Source of the DNA: Lates calcarifer
Taxonomy: Eukaryota > Chordata > Actinopteri > Centropomidae
Assembly: GCF_001640805.2 (NCBI RefSeq)
Contig: NC_066855.1
Coordinates: 535,071 to 599,070 of the forward strand
Reading direction: 5' to 3'
DNA length: 64,000 bases
Shown here: one piece after another, positions 26,816 through 41,369 of the stretch
Layout of the letters: every line of letters starts with the position of its first letter
Position numbering within the stretch: the stretch's first letter is position 1
Translations under genes and position numbers: made by a program
The notes under the pieces: generated by a model
Database searches by the model: none
What the model saw: only the letters and a program-made list of their open reading frames with translations
What the model was told of the DNA's origin: nothing

Positions 26816-29800
26816 TTTATTCTTCTTTAGTGGTTTTTTATTTAATATATAACAGGTCAAGTAGCTTGGGTCTCTTTCATTTCGTGTATGATCTATGTAA
26901 GTAGGCTGCTGCAGCAGTACCTGTATTCAGAGTTACTCTCAGGTTTGTGTGTCGCACAGATACGAGGAGAAATGTGTGTAAATGTTTTATCCATGTGTGT
27001 GATGAATTTGAGCTTTACATACATGTTTCCCACCAGCAGCTCATCTCTGTAGGACTGCCCTCTTCATCAGGCTTTTTACTAATGTGGTCTAATGTTGTGA
27101 CAGACTGTTTCTGCATGTGTTACTACTGCAGTCAGAGGTTTCGTTTTTTGGACTATATTGGAGCTGCAATCATAAGCCTCAAACCTATTTCAAATAGGGC
27201 TGCACCAGACTTCTGCACTACCAGTGTGTGTGTGTGTTTTTTTAAAGCAACACCTACACAGCTCTATAAATCCAGGTTGTTATTATATCCTGGTGCAACT
27301 GCGGGGGTTTTCATGTAATAACTAGAAATATAAGCCTGCTGTCTATGTGGAAATCCAGGAATTCATTTGGGTGATTATTACTATCTAGTTCAGTTTTTTT
27401 GTGCAGCCCAGATTCTGGCTCTATATTACTCACATTGTTCTTGGCTGCAGCACAAAATCCCAGGTAGCTGGGGATGCCAGTCCATGAGAGGCCGAGCTGA
27501 AAGGGAATCACTAATCAGGGACTGGCGAGCAGAGGTAGGCTGAGGTAGTGCTGGAATAGTACAGTAGCAGAGGTCCACTCCGTCAGTGTTTGATCATCAA
27601 CAAATCTAAATCTCCTCTCACTGTTAATAATCCTCCCCAGGATATGTATATAGTGAATGCACCTCATGTGTAGGCAGCAGATTCATTAAAGTCTGATATA
27701 TATAGTGTTTTTCTACACAATCAAAGTCTCTGTTCTGCGCCACCACAGCACCAGGAGTGCTCTATTGTTAGCTTCAGAATGACCAGACCCCCAGCACAAG
27801 AAATACTCCAACACAATTCAGTAACAGCCAACACTCAGCAGGCCGACCAGTGGTGTAACATCATCCCTCAGTCAGCCAAGGACTTCTGCATTTCTAAGGC
27901 TGACCTCACTGACGTTTGGAAAAACTGAATCCACTTCACTTAATTGATTGACTGCTTTTCTTCATTAGTTGAAAAGACCATTCAGTTGTTGTATTTCCTT
28001 TACTGATCAATAGAGACTATTTAGTGCCTTTAAAACAGTAATGGCATCTTTACCTTTTCTACATAATATTATTGAAGAATTCTGTGTTTACATTTCTTTG
28101 TTGGAGTGGGACATAACAACATTACAAGAGGAATAATGGAATATAACTAAAGACTTGGGATTTTCTAATCAGACCACAACAGAAACATTTGACCGTGATC
28201 ATCTAATCTGATGTAGTGACCATCTCTGAACACAAATGTTGTAGTCTGGTTCTGGCAAAAGAGAAATGCTCATAAAATATTTACACTCTTTTAAATCAGT
28301 ATTCAAACAGGACTGCAGCGTAGCAGCCACAGAATAAACTTTGAAACCGTTGACTAAACCACCTGCTTCTTTGCCACTGTTACTTGTTTCTAGTGTTAAT
28401 GAGTCAAGGACTCTGCAACAAGCCCTTCAACTTCAGTGTCCCCACTTCAACCGCCGGCAGACGAAGTGAGAGAGCTTTAAAACGATAGAATCCCTCTGCT
28501 TTCCTGCCTTCCTCGCTTTCTTCCTCCCTTTGTTTCGGCAGTTCAGTTCTCTTTGATTCCGCTGTGTTTTGAGCTGTGCATCCAGCACGTCGAGCAGCAT
28601 CCCTGAACCTCATCTTTCATCTCTCCCCCACTTAGCACACACTCATTTCAGAGGCTATCTCGCTTCTTTTTCTCTTGTTTCTTCTTGTCGATAGTCCTAA
28701 CCTTGCCAGTCTTTTTCTGTTGTAGCCTCGAGATGTGAACACTAACCGTGAATCTGGTACAAATCACGCTGGAACTTGTTGTCTGCAGTCTTTACTCTAT
28801 TGCAGTGCAGTCCCACAGGCCTCTACTGTCCAGGGGCTTTACACGACTCAGATCAGAAGGTTTCTCTGTGATTCGGAGCTTTGAAACACACTCCAGCCAC
28901 TAGGAAACCAACTCTGTGGTCGTTTTCAGTTCACGCTTCCAGAAAAGAGGCAGAGTGATAACGATGTGAAAAATCAGAGGGTTTAAATTTAGAGTTACTG
29001 CTGCCTTAGCCACATAAAGAGAGCCTGAGGGCCAGGTATAGGACTTTCCCTTTATACAGTCCCCAGTGGATCGCTCCTTACCACAAACAAAATAAATAAA
29101 TCAGAGCCAAGTACCCAGGAGCAAAGAGTCTGCGTGGGCGACCTCCCCTATTTTAAGACACATTATGAGGACAAGTTTTTTCTCCATCTCTTTGATTCAC
29201 TTTCCATCCCCACCCTCGCTATTTTCCTCCAGACTCATCCCTCTTTTTCCACTTTACCTCTCTATCTTCTCACTGAATTGCAGTGCAGCAAAATGATAAT
29301 GTTATTTCTTCATTTTATGTCGTTTGTGATTACTCATAAAGCTCTCCCTCCTCAGGTACTGTGCTTTACAAGTTAAATCCCAAACAGCATGACAGTACAG
29401 TATGTCAGCGCCATAATCTGTTTGGGTTTAATGTCCTTCATCTTCAAATGTGTTAGGTTGCTAAAGTCATTTTTAAATTAAAGCCTTCCGAGCTCAGTCA
29501 TTACAATAGTTACTCTTAGGCTCTGTTCTGCTCAAGTGCTTTCTAAACCCCTCAGAACACCAAGCACACAGAGCACGACTGAGCAAAACACAAATACGGT
29601 TCTTTCCACTTGAAAAATGGCCTCTGCAATTTCCTGAAGTAGTCTGCTGTTGGACCCGCTAGAGCTGTGGTATGAATCCAGATCTTCACAGAGAGATAAG
29701 ATATAGCACTTCATGCAGGCTGACGCACACATATGGCTCTGCTTCTTAACCACCCCACAATGATAAGTAGGCCGACAGCAGCTATGCAGACCTGCACTCC

Positions 29801-31794
29801 CTCTGAATGCTAATGAGGATGCCACTACAATCAGAGCAGCTTCCAGAGCTCCAGCAGAGAGCTGCGAGCAGACGAGTATTCTGACACTAATTTAATTTAA
29901 TCCTGACCTCCTTTCCTCCTCTACCCAGTGAGCAGTGGGGTATGTTTGAGGGTTCAAGACCCCTGTGTGAGTGTCACACAGGTGCATACAGGATATCCGA
30001 GCCAGAACTCATTCCTTGTGGTTCAGTATGTGCACAGAGTTAGAACCAGAATCTTGATTCTGCAGTGAAATACGCAGCCACGACAGGTGCTTGTGGTGAT
30101 GGAAGGAATTTTAATTTTCACGTTATAGTGTTCAAGCCTGTGTGTCTCTAAACTGAGAGGGTTTCCATAGATCCACCAGATCCTCCGTCTTACACCACCA
30201 CCAGAGGCAGCTTAACACTACTACAGTCCACCCAATAATAATCCAAGTCTTGGTTAGTGCAGTTTTACATAGAGTCACTCTCCACCACTGCAGTCAGAAA
30301 GAAAGTCAAAGAAAAGTCCTTTTACATGGGAGTTTACACTGTGTCTGCACACGCTCATGTTTGTGTGTGCATCTAACCACATGAGTGTTTCTGTTTCATC
30401 ACTTGTGTGAAGCCTCGCTGCCACTCTCCCTCCATCCACCCTCCATGACGTGGCTCATGAGAAAACAGATGGCATTGTGGGACAGGTTCCAGAGCACCAC
30501 TTCCTACCGGGCTTCTGCTGCGCTGTCATCTCGCTGGCATGGCCTCGGTCTTAATCAGGGGCTCGACGGATGCCACTTTACACCTGCACACTCTCACTCA
30601 GCCAGAAAGCACTGATACTGATGAAGCTGATTCTAGGAATAGAAGGCTGGAAAAGCTTCATCTTCCTCTCTGCTCTTTATTTCTTTTTTCTTCCCCAGAA
30701 AGACTTGCTCGGGAAGGGAATCATAGTAAAAGAAAATGACAGCCAGATGGTTTCAGAAACTGTTTGAGGTTAGTTTGATATTGATATTAGAAAATACAAG
30801 TTCTATTTTATTCTAAAACCAGACATTGTATAGGATAAGTTATATGAATCCACAGCTCACTATATGATTCATTCTAAAGTTTCATTCTTCTAACTGCGTC
30901 ACAGGATTTGTTAAAACTGTTTCCCTGATGTTCAGAGCTAATTGCATTTAAAAGCTTCCTTTTATTACCCGACTCAGCAGGTTTCCAAAATATTTCTAGA
31001 TCGACGTATCGACTTCGTATCCGCTTTTAGACCTGAAATCACCTTCTCCATTGATTACTGTACAGAGTCAGTTTGCTGGCAAGAAACTACCTTTTATTAT
31101 GTTAGGATATACTAGTTCCATAACTCTCATTCTGAGCACAACAACCAGTCAATAGCATCAAATATTTATCATCGTACCTGTCTTTCATCAAAGCTATTGG
31201 CTGCCTTTGTCTGTCTTTGCCCTGAGGTAAGCGCTACAATGTCAGAAAAGTGGGAGTGAAGAAAAAGTCTATTATTTTTATTCACCCTCTCAATACTTGT
31301 ACACTTTATATGTATATATGACCTTGGCAAAGCGGAGAGAACTTTTAAATTCTGGAACAGGCTGAACTCTCTCGTACCCTTATTGAATTCCAAACAGAGC
31401 CCTTGTCCAGTATTTTGATTGCAATCATCTGCTCAGACAGAAAAGCTATGACATTATGCCCAGCTTTTTTCGTCTTACCCCTGTCTACCTTATCAGCTGT
31501 TATTTGATTTCCAGCAGTAGTTACAGACAGCTAATCTGGCCGGCTGACTCTGTACTGAACGCTAGTGCCGTGGCAGGAATGACAAAGAGAGTGATAAGCT
31601 GAGGAGGAGAGTTGGACCCAGCAGAGGACTGAGGGTCGAAGCAGTGGCCACTCATCATCAAGCAATTAGGCTAGGTAAGAAGAGGGGATGAATTCAGCAG
31701 CGAGCTGAGTTGAGACAAACTGATCTGCTAAGAGCTGAATATTCAGATATAAAGGATGTTGTCTTTGGTTCACAGACCCGAGTTTACAGCTTTG

Positions 31795-31863
31795 TGAGGC
31801 TGCACTTTGAGATAAATACTAATGTTAACATTCTAACATGGTAATATTTACCTTGTTCACACG
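31795..31863 (+). repeat. Percomorph dispersed repeat fragment (GCTAACAT-rich family)
   Basis: TGCACTTTGAGATAAATACT followed by AATGTTAACATTCTAACATG and TAATATTTACCTTGTTCAC resembles the part of a widespread percomorph repeat that reads TGCTTTGAGCTAAATGCTAA, then GTTTACCATGTTCACC. It abuts the SINE-like repeat that follows. Confidence 0.5.
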
Positions 31864-32040
31864 TCTACTCACAGAAAGGTTCCAGGTTTGAACGCCTGGG
31901 GCTTTTCTGTGTGGAGTTTACATGTTCTCCCGGTGCCTGTGGATTCTCACCAGGTAAACCTTCCACATGCAGGTTAGATTCATTGGTGACTCTAAACTGC
32001 CTATAGGTGTGCTGGTTCAGCTTCTCACCGCACTGAAAAG
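31864..32040 (+). repeat. Teleost dispersed repeat with B-box-like head (SINE-like)
   Basis: It contains GGTTTGAACGCCTGGGGC at 31885-31902, then TTTCTGTGTGGAGTTTACATG, TTCTCCCGGTGCCTGTGGAT and, near 31975, GGTTAGATTCATTGGTGACT followed by CTAAACTGCCTATAGGTGTG. This order matches a very abundant fish repeat (GGTTCGAATCCC, TGTGTGGAGTTTGCATGTTC, GTTAATTGGTGACTCTAAAT). The copy is diverged and lacks a clean 3' end. Confidence 0.65.
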
Positions 32041-33339
32041 TTTCATTTCAACTCAACTCTGTCATGTCAAGAAACCGTGTTCCCGTTACTTATAGTTCAC
32101 AGAACACACTGTCAACAGTTCTCATAGGGACTATTTCTGTAACAGTGAGTTGTTCCAGTGACATTGTTTTTGGAAAGAGTGGTTGGTGTTAATTAGTGAG
32201 CTTTGGAGGTGTTGGAAGGTATTTTTTAACTTTGGACAAGGTTTGCTGTTTTCCCCTCCCTCCAACTCTGCCCTTAACGGATAGAAGTGAGACTGATTTC
32301 AATCTTCTTATCTTACTTCACAAAAGAATGCAAGTAAACATTTTTTTAAGTATTCCTTCAAGATTATTGCTGACTTTTGCTAGCCAATAGATACCATGTA
32401 GATGCTCCGTACTTCAGGACATGTTGATAAAAACGTTCTTCACAGCTTCACACAACATGAAAATGTCTTGGTGTCAGTTGGGAGCTGCCAGAGTTGAAAG
32501 TAAACATGTGAACTCATCCAGCCCCAGATCTTCACAGCCTCGACGAGCCTTGTGTCTTCGTCATGAGCATAAGGGTTTTGCACATTTCATACATGGAGCA
32601 AATAATTAGTATTTTAAGACATCATGCAGACTTCACTAAATTGTGCAGGACTAAGAATAGTGGTATCACACTCCAGTCACGTTGTCAGTCCAAAACAAAG
32701 CTCCCGGCTTGGTTTGGAAATGTACCAAGAAACCTCCTTGTCAACAAGAGCTCAATCCAATTGATTTGGTCTGCACCCGACTGTGATTGCTGTGTTCTCA
32801 CGAGTCCAAACAAACCCAACAAAGGGAGAAACCGCTCCAGGGTTCAAAATAACTGGCCTGGAATAACCTAGGTGTTGGACTGAAGAATAGTTGAACGCTT
32901 GGACCAAATGAAAGAGCTGCAGAAAAAGAGATACCTATCCAAACTGATTCTCAGTCTTTAGAGTGGACTTTAACTGATGATCCCTCGACGACCATGGTTA
33001 GTGTTTGAGACAGGTACTTAGACTGGCATGCTGAATGAACAGCCTCCTTTAACTCCAGTCCCAGTGCATTTTATTTCACTTGTTTTGGTGACATAAGAAG
33101 TTATCCTAAAGTGCCATCATCTTGATGGCCAGATCTGGGAGATGCTCCAACAGCCTTTTTGAAATTCACTATTCTGGCACATCAGACGTCTCCAGATAAT
33201 CATGGACACAAAGACAAACGTATGCTTCCAGACTGAGACTAAAAGGAATCTGCTCGTAGCTTTAAAGGCACAGAGAGGTGCTGAGAATTAAAACTGTAGC
33301 ATAATCGTTTTCTAAACCACACGTGTTCCCCTGACCACT

Positions 33340-33560
33340 TTCTTCTAATGTGATTAAAGGGGGAAGGATAGTCCCCTGTTTTCAAGGAGGCTGTTAGGCT
33401 GTCACATTAAAGGAGCCCAGAGCCTCTGCAGCAGGATTCACAAGCCTTCTTTTCTCAACAGCCAACAATTTAGGGAATTACTGAAAGGAGAAATGTATTA
33501 TTTGGATTTTGTGCATTTTGTGCTTTCGCTGCAATTTGATTCAAAGTGTTTGTGGGTTTA
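33340..33560. promoter_or_regulatory. Candidate conserved non-coding element
   Basis: A low-repeat block with TGTGATTAAAGG, CACATTAAAGG and GCAATTTGATTCAAAG motifs (SOX/TCF- and homeobox-like cores). The evidence is composition only. Confidence 0.2.
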
Positions 33561-35439
33561 GTTTTAACACTGCCCATTATACTCTGTAGGAATCCTACAA
33601 TCAAATGTGATTATACAAATGTGAATACAGAGAGACTGTCAGGGAAACCATTCTCAGCTCGTCTACCCAGCCTCCTGCTCTTACACAGACTGTAACCGGA
33701 GGACTCCTGGGGAGCTACGGTCTCTAATATATTTTCAGTACATAGGATGTGTTGATGATGTGAATGTGTTAAAGTTCAGTTAAAAGTTAAGTTAAAAATG
33801 AAATCCAAGAACATATTTATAAATTAGGCCCCTGAGGAACTGGAGCTTGATTGCATTGCTAATGTTTTACAGGAGACTGAATTAATTACTGCTCACTCTA
33901 CCCACATGGTTTAACAGCCTAGTTTGACTGTTCAGAGACTTTCAGATGGGAGGAAAAGATCTGCTAGGTTCATACTCTGACACACAGGTATGAGCCAGTG
34001 TTTTAGCTTGTAGTCCTGTGCAATACAGATGGTTTGATTTGAGGATTTATATAGTTATTAGTTTATTTTTGTAAATGGATGACCTGAACACAAGACCGTT
34101 CCTTCCTTAAACACCATGACTGCCAAAAGTGTTCTCTGGTATCCCCATTTATACCATGAAAGGAATTTCCTTTCATCACATCACTCTTTATTGCACCACC
34201 TTCAACACTGGCCATTCAGATAAAGATACTTTTGCCTTTAGACATGGTCTTGTTTGTTTCAATCGTGTTTGAAATGCATTAGATATTGTTGCAATAAACA
34301 TAATCAAGGGTGAAAGGTTTGATTTGAACAAACTGCCGACGTTGTTATTTTCCTGGATAGGACAGTTAATTCTCTTCAAATCTATTTCCTAATGCCTCGG
34401 ATCTGCGTTGAAACTCTCATCATGTAGCATTACTGGAGCTGCTGTAATGATATGTGTGTCCACAGCTTCAATGAGCTGCAGCCCACACAGCCGTGCTTGT
34501 ATTTAATTCATCACAACTTTTTCTGTCCTGCCTTCCCATGTTGTGTAGATACATTCCCTCTATCTCTATCCATTCCATTTACTCTCCATATCTGCACCTT
34601 AATGAAAGAGCACCAGTCATCTTGTATTTTAATCAAATACATTATGCTTTCGCCATGATTCAGTGCTTACAGCTGCAGGCTTTTAGGGAAGATATTAAAC
34701 CTATCTGATGGTTGCTAAAGCACGTGTGCTCCTCACAGTCACTGTCTAATGTATTCATGTACCTTATCACCGTTTCCACTACTTAACTATTTTATCCTGC
34801 GTGATGGTAAAATCAGTACTTTGACATATTAAAAGTTAAGATTCTCTTTCAGCTAAAACCTTTTCTCATTAGCTAATGTTGGCTCTTATATTTAAAATGT
34901 TCCATGGAAATGGAGCAACACTGCAGCCTAATAGCTGAACATACACAGTAGTTAGCAAAGACTTCTTCTTGTAACAAGGGGTAAATTGCTCTATTGATCT
35001 GTGTGCTCACATAATGATGATGTTCCCTGTGTTTTCTCATTACAAGCGTGCCTCTGATGCTTTCTATTACTGTACCTGCCCACCACCACCAAGTCTGCCC
35101 CAGACAGTCAACAATCTCCTTTATGACTTGTTTACGTTGGCCAAGCTATTACCTCTAATGTGGAGGACCAGCGTGCAGTTCAGCTCCATCACTCCTGGAA
35201 GCTTCTCGACAGGCCGGGGCAGCTTGAACAGAATGAGGTGTATTAGAGGGGTTATAGGAGAAGCACAGCGGTGACACATGACATGAAATACTGTGACGAA
35301 GGGCCAATTACACTAATGAAGCCTCAACACACATTAGACGCATGCATGAATGCAAAGGCTAGCATTGTGTTCCTGTAGTATCGCTGATGACTGTGATCTC
35401 CTCCACCGCTGTGCATCTCTTTATTAGAACTGTTGTAAC

Positions 35440-35465
<26 letters not shown>
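35440..35465 (+). repeat. (GT)n microsatellite
   Basis: About 12 GT units followed by GAGAGAGAGA. Confidence 0.95.
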
Positions 35466-35474
<9 letters not shown>

Positions 35475-35622
35475 CATGTGTCAGCTGTCAGGCTCAGCGC
35501 TGATGTTGTTAGCTTGATTTCACTTTCTATCTAAATCACGATGTGTTGGCAGCTTCCTCTGTCTTTTTGATGTTTTTGATACACTTGTTGTTGTGATGGG
35601 TTGAAGTAGCTGTCAGTGCACA

Positions 35623-35638
35623 TGCACGTGCACGTGCA
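35623..35638. promoter_or_regulatory. 16-bp palindrome with two adjacent CACGTG E-boxes
   Basis: TGCACGTGCACGTGCA is a perfect palindrome with CACGTG at 35625-35630 and 35631-35636. The alternating purine-pyrimidine sequence could equally be a simple repeat with Z-DNA tendency. Confidence 0.35.
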
Positions 35639-36349
35639 CATGCTTGACAGTGTGTACTTCTGGTTAAATGTGTGTTTGTGGAAATTTTTGTTGGTCGTCA
35701 CCTAAAACAGGATCATTCTGGGTTATGAGGCTTGTGTGTAGGTCTGGGGTCACTGACACAGTTGGGGACGTAAACAGGAACTATAATGTATGATAACCTG
35801 AGCTAACATATTCCAGCACTGACACCATTAAAACAACACTGAATTAGCTACTCCAACAACCGTTACTGGATTACTTTGAAGAAAACTTTAAAATGTGATG
35901 GCAAGTTCTTGAGTTATAAGGCGAGACCTTTTTTCTCTGTTTTCTAAGCCGATTTGTGGATGTTTGTTTGCCATGAACATCAGAGATAACGATACCCTTG
36001 GAAGAATATCCTTGGACAGCATAAGGCACACTGACTCTAAAGATATGTCTGTCGTGTCTGGATGAGTTATGACTGTGGGAAGAAGCACAGGTTTTGATGT
36101 AAATCACAGCAACCAGGTTGAAGTACATTAATTGCTTCCTGTGTGTCACACCTGCTGCTGCAGCTTCCACTGCTGACCGTGTTGGTGAGCGGTCAGATCA
36201 GAGGCACAAGCTGCAGTAACTGTCTTCCTCTTGTTTTTAGGACATGACACCTCTGTCTCACATCTCTCCCTCCCTTCAAAGGCAGGGTCACACAGGTGTA
36301 GTTTCAGTGTCCTGGTAAAGTTGATGCTGGCTCACTGTCACACTGTCAT

Positions 36350-36580
36350 GGCTTCATCGGACACTTAATTAGAGCAGAGCCATCGTTAGAGTTATTAATA
36401 ACATCTGTGCTTTTCCTGCTAATGACTGCTGTGAAAAAGACTTCCCTGCCCGGTCCTTTAAAAACAGGTCACAGATATATTATTTAATTTTTATAAAAGG
36501 CTCAGTAATTTCCTGAAACAGCTGGCCTCTATAGATTTTAGCAAACATTACTCAAATGGGAGGAAGTAGTGCGTTTGTTG
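36350..36580. promoter_or_regulatory. Candidate conserved non-coding element
   Basis: Contains CACTTAATTAGAGC, GAGTTATTAATAAC and CTGCTAATGAC close together and no simple repeats. The evidence is composition only. Confidence 0.25.
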
Positions 36581-39500
36581 GGGACTATTTTCAGCAGCAG
36601 ATTAACTCCAGTGAGTGGCAGCAGGATGGTGGATGTGGGATTGAGTCAAAATAAACTACAGTGTGTGTTCATGGTAATGAAGGAACATGTCACCCAGTGC
36701 AACAGAGTGGCTCACTGATGTGTTTTTTAATAGTTTTTGGACAGCAGTGGGGCTCCGTGGCAACGCTTAAAAGACCAAAAAGCCTCAGTTTCAGGCCACA
36801 TGAATATTTATGTGCAGCGTAGTGTTACGAGTTGAACGGCAGAATTTGTATACTGTTTATGGCACCACTGCCAACAAAAGACTGAAGTGCAGCAAAGCTT
36901 TTCCTGATGTAATTTAGAAGCCATTTGTTGTAAAAGCTGAGACAGTATAATCAGTATAATGTTGAGACATGAGATGAGCTGAAAGAGTTTTTGTTGACTG
37001 GTGTACAGCCGTGTATATAAGCAACACATATTCCTCTGCTTATCTGACAGGCCAGATTTATTTTTATGAATAGAGCACAAAAGCCAGTGATTTTCTGAAA
37101 TACATTCAGCACCGAGAATGAAAATATGAACCCCACAACCCGCTTGTAATAATTACTTCACTACTTGCAGAAGTGTTGAGACTCCAAAGAGTAATGAGAA
37201 AGCAGATTGGAATATAGTGCCTTTGCTTTGTTTGCAACCTTTCCACTGCACTGACTTTGTCTGGTAATTGTTGCAGCAGAAACATGACAAATGAAGTAAG
37301 CAAGTTTTATTCAAGTGTGGCTCCCACCAGCTGGCTAAATGTAGCTAAATGTGATTTCTTTCAACCTCTGTCAGAGGATTCACTACTTCTCTTAAAATAT
37401 GAATGATTCTTATGTTTTCCTTCTCTCTCCTGTAACGTTTGAAATATCTGTGGTCCAGCACAGTTTAGTTTTTCTCTAAATCACCACTTTTCAAGTTGAT
37501 CATTTGCATATCTAAGATTACATCACATAACACTTCTCAGCCTTCTTTATCCTCAGTAGCTGCAGCAGTTTGCACCATGATGTTCTCTTCTGTTTAGCTG
37601 TTGTGAGTACTTCACTTCAGTAGCCAGGGATTATCGATCCTGGGAGATGAAAGAATTACCAATTAGAAGAGGACTTGCTTTTTACTGTACATGTTCTCTT
37701 AGCGTCCCCGCTGCTTCTCGGTTTCACTGTAAGACAAACACGATTACGCTCCTCGCCTCTGTCGTTCCAACCACACTTCACTACCCCCGCCTCCCAGCCA
37801 GCCAAAAGCCATTTACCCTGACATGAGCAATCAGCCTGAACAACAGATATTGGCTGGGGGAAAAAAAGTGTCATCTTGTGCACGGAGTGTACACTGCTAT
37901 ATGCAACAGTCACAATAGTGGGAAGATATAAGGCTGGAGGCTGGTTCTCTTTTCTGTGCTTCATATTGTTGTGAACTTTTGGTCTGAGGACATATCATGG
38001 TTTGGACCAGGTCCCTTACAGTTTAATGAAGCAAAGTGTGGTGTTTTAGATGATGTCTGTTTCCAGCTGTGTGGCAGTTCATTCCTTATCTCCCAGCATC
38101 AGTAATGATCCTGTGGCTAGATGAGAAACATCCTATAGTTTCTAGGTGCAGTATATTGATGCCTGTGGTTTTGGAAATATAATGTTCCAGTATCAACATA
38201 CTGACCATTGACCATGTTGTGTATCTGAGGTGCCTTTGCATTGCTGCACATTTCTAGCGTATTACCTCCCAGTGTTTTTCATTGCCAGGCTGCTGGACAG
38301 TCTTCATGTCTGATCTGGTCCACAGGCCCCTCACCATTTCTGCTGCATCAATAACTGCCTTAAGAGCTCTTAAGGGGGGATGAGTCTCACCTCACCTGTG
38401 TCACCTCGCTGTGAAACCTAAAAGACTTCCCCTCACTCACTCACTCGCTCCTCTCTACCTTCTCCTCCTCTAAATCCAGCGCACCTCTTTCCTCCAGCTC
38501 CCTGTGCTTATCTCCTCTTTGCATCGCTCCCTCTTCCTCTCTCTTTCTTCTTTCAAATCATTGATTTTTTTCAGAGCGTCTATAAAATATTTACAATGTG
38601 TGGGCAGACTTCTTTCTCTGGGAATTTAGAGGAGGGGGTGTGATCATTTTGAAAGCGAGTGGTAAAAGGAACGAGGGAGCGGGAGAAGAGAGGAGGGAAG
38701 GCAAGAGGAGTGGAAAGAGGAGAGGAGAAAGAGGCAGATAAGAGCGATGGAAGTCCACCCAGAGTCGTGGTGTGAATATCAATTCCTCGCTTTGAAACAA
38801 CTCCTGATTATAAATAAATAAACAGAGCGCTGATAAAGATCATTATTCCAGGCTTTTGTAAAACCACCTTTCCCCTAAAACCTTGCGATGTATCGATTGT
38901 CAGCGTATTCTGGTGATTTCAACCTTTGAATGCAAAGTTCTTTCTTTTCTCATGTTCACCTGTCCTTTCCTTTCACTCCAGGCTCCACACTCTCTTTGTC
39001 TGTTGAAGTGTTGTTGCAGTTTACAACATTGCCTCTCCCTCCTGCTCAGATTGCTGCCTAATTAAATAAAGCCCTCAGGACTGTTCCTGTGTAAGCTCTG
39101 GTGATGATACAGGCTTCAACCAAAACTTGAATTCCTAAGCCGTCAAAAATGCAAGACGACAGCATCTCCTTATTACTGAAACCAAAGCTCATGTAGCTGA
39201 AAGACTTGAAGAGAACCTGATTTTCCTCACTTGTTTTTTTTAAGCTCTTACTAAACAAATGATTCACTGCTCTGTGAAGTCAGCCAAAACTCAACCCTCC
39301 TTCACCATGCTCCAGTAGACTTCAGTAGTAATTGTTCCACAACCACAGGTTTAAAAAGATTTCACCACATAGAAATATTCTGATGAAAGGTTTTGTGACG
39401 TCGTTTTCTTGTGTAATTTTGACAGATCTTGTCAACTTTCATTTTTGTGTAGAAATAAACGGATGTTTTTCATTTTACTCGCTTTTCACCTAAAAGCTTT

Positions 39501-39981
39501 ATTTTAGCAGTGAGTTATATACGACTAATATCCTACAACAGATACCTTTAGTTGGACTGTAACGCCACCTGAAATCAATTTTAATCAACATAATAAGAAA
39601 ACTGTTTTAATGACCCTGCCTGCAAAATTGAAAAATATCAATCATACTGAACAAATTGTCAAAAACCTTGAGGTATTTCATTTGTGCTAATGGTGCAGTC
39701 GTGGCAACTAAAGCACAGTTTCAGTTTTTATGGTCTTGTTCAAGCCTCATACCTACAACAACAAAAAGCCACGGAGCATAATCCAGGCATCAGGCCAACA
39801 TCTTTGTCTTTCTGGAGACAGTGTTGGATTTCATCCATGTGCTGTGCCTCATCTACCTGGAAGATGTGCAGTGGAATTATTTTTTGTTAATTATTGTCCT
39901 GCATTTGTGTGAAATCCAACACTCAGCTTTAACTTTCCTGTGAACTTGTTTGTGGACACTCATTAAAGCGAGCTGATGTAA

Positions 39982-40251
<270 letters not shown>

Positions 40252-41226
40252 TGACTGTGGACGGGGCGTAGCTGAAATGGACTTTTATAGAAAATGACAA
40301 TGATAACTGTAGTGCACACAAAATCCATTGAGGCCTGTGTGTACAGGTCGCTAGAAGATGCCAGACAGTATTTATCTAGCTTCCAAACACATCGAGGTGA
40401 AAATGGAAGTCCCTTTGATACTGCTGTTAATCACATCTCCATCTTTACAGACACTCTGAGGTGATCTATGTATGTTTGTATTTCCCTTTTAACATTTGGT
40501 TGTGTTGCAGCCTCATGTCTCAGACCCATGCTCCATCAATCTACAAAATAAACAGAAAGAAGAAACTGACAGAGATCACTGTCACTGTCCTTTTATCTCT
40601 GTTTTGGCCTCCTGAGAAAAATATCTGGTGTCTGGTAACATTCAACTCACTATGTAAAAGATGAGACCATACAGATGCAGATCAGCCGAGGCCCAGTTTC
40701 TTCGACCTCTTCAGACGTCCAGTCGTCTGTAATGTTCATACTGTACAACGTCGCCACATGTCCCATCACAATCCTGCAATAAGCATCTTTTCCCTACTGT
40801 TAATCATACCACAGTTCCCATGCACAGTTACTATAGAGGAGAAGAACTTTTAAAACGCTGGCGTTGAACATAATCAAGCTCTTCTCTATCTGAGATCAGG
40901 ATTTCAGCGTATGAACTGAGCAGGTTTAAATGTTTGTTAAAAACACATCTTTGTGTTTTTTTAAAGGTAATAACCTAAACAGGTCCTCGATGGGTGAATA
41001 CCCTGAATCTCCATTTCAAGTACCTTTGATTTTGAAAAGATTTTTTCACTCTGAAATGAGTCAGAATTTCTCTCCCCAATCTGCAGAGAACCATGTGATG
41101 TTCCAAATGAGTTTTCACATGATGGCAGTAATTTGCATCAGTGCTTTCAGCAGGAACAAACTTGTCTTGGAGGTGACAGTTAAGCATTTAACTCTGGCAC
41201 ACACATCTATCGCTCTGTCCCAGCAA

Positions 41227-41279
41227 ACACACTCACACTCACACACACACACACACTCACACTCACACACACACACACA
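41227..41279 (+). repeat. (CA)n/(CACTCA)n compound repeat
   Basis: CA runs alternate with CTCACA units in two similar blocks. Confidence 0.95.
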
Positions 41280-41369
41280 TGCTGTTGCTCGGTGCCATTT
41301 TAAAATTTTGACGAGTGAAACAATTAGCTTCCCTGGCTTTGATTGTTCAACAAAATCATGAGTCACTCA

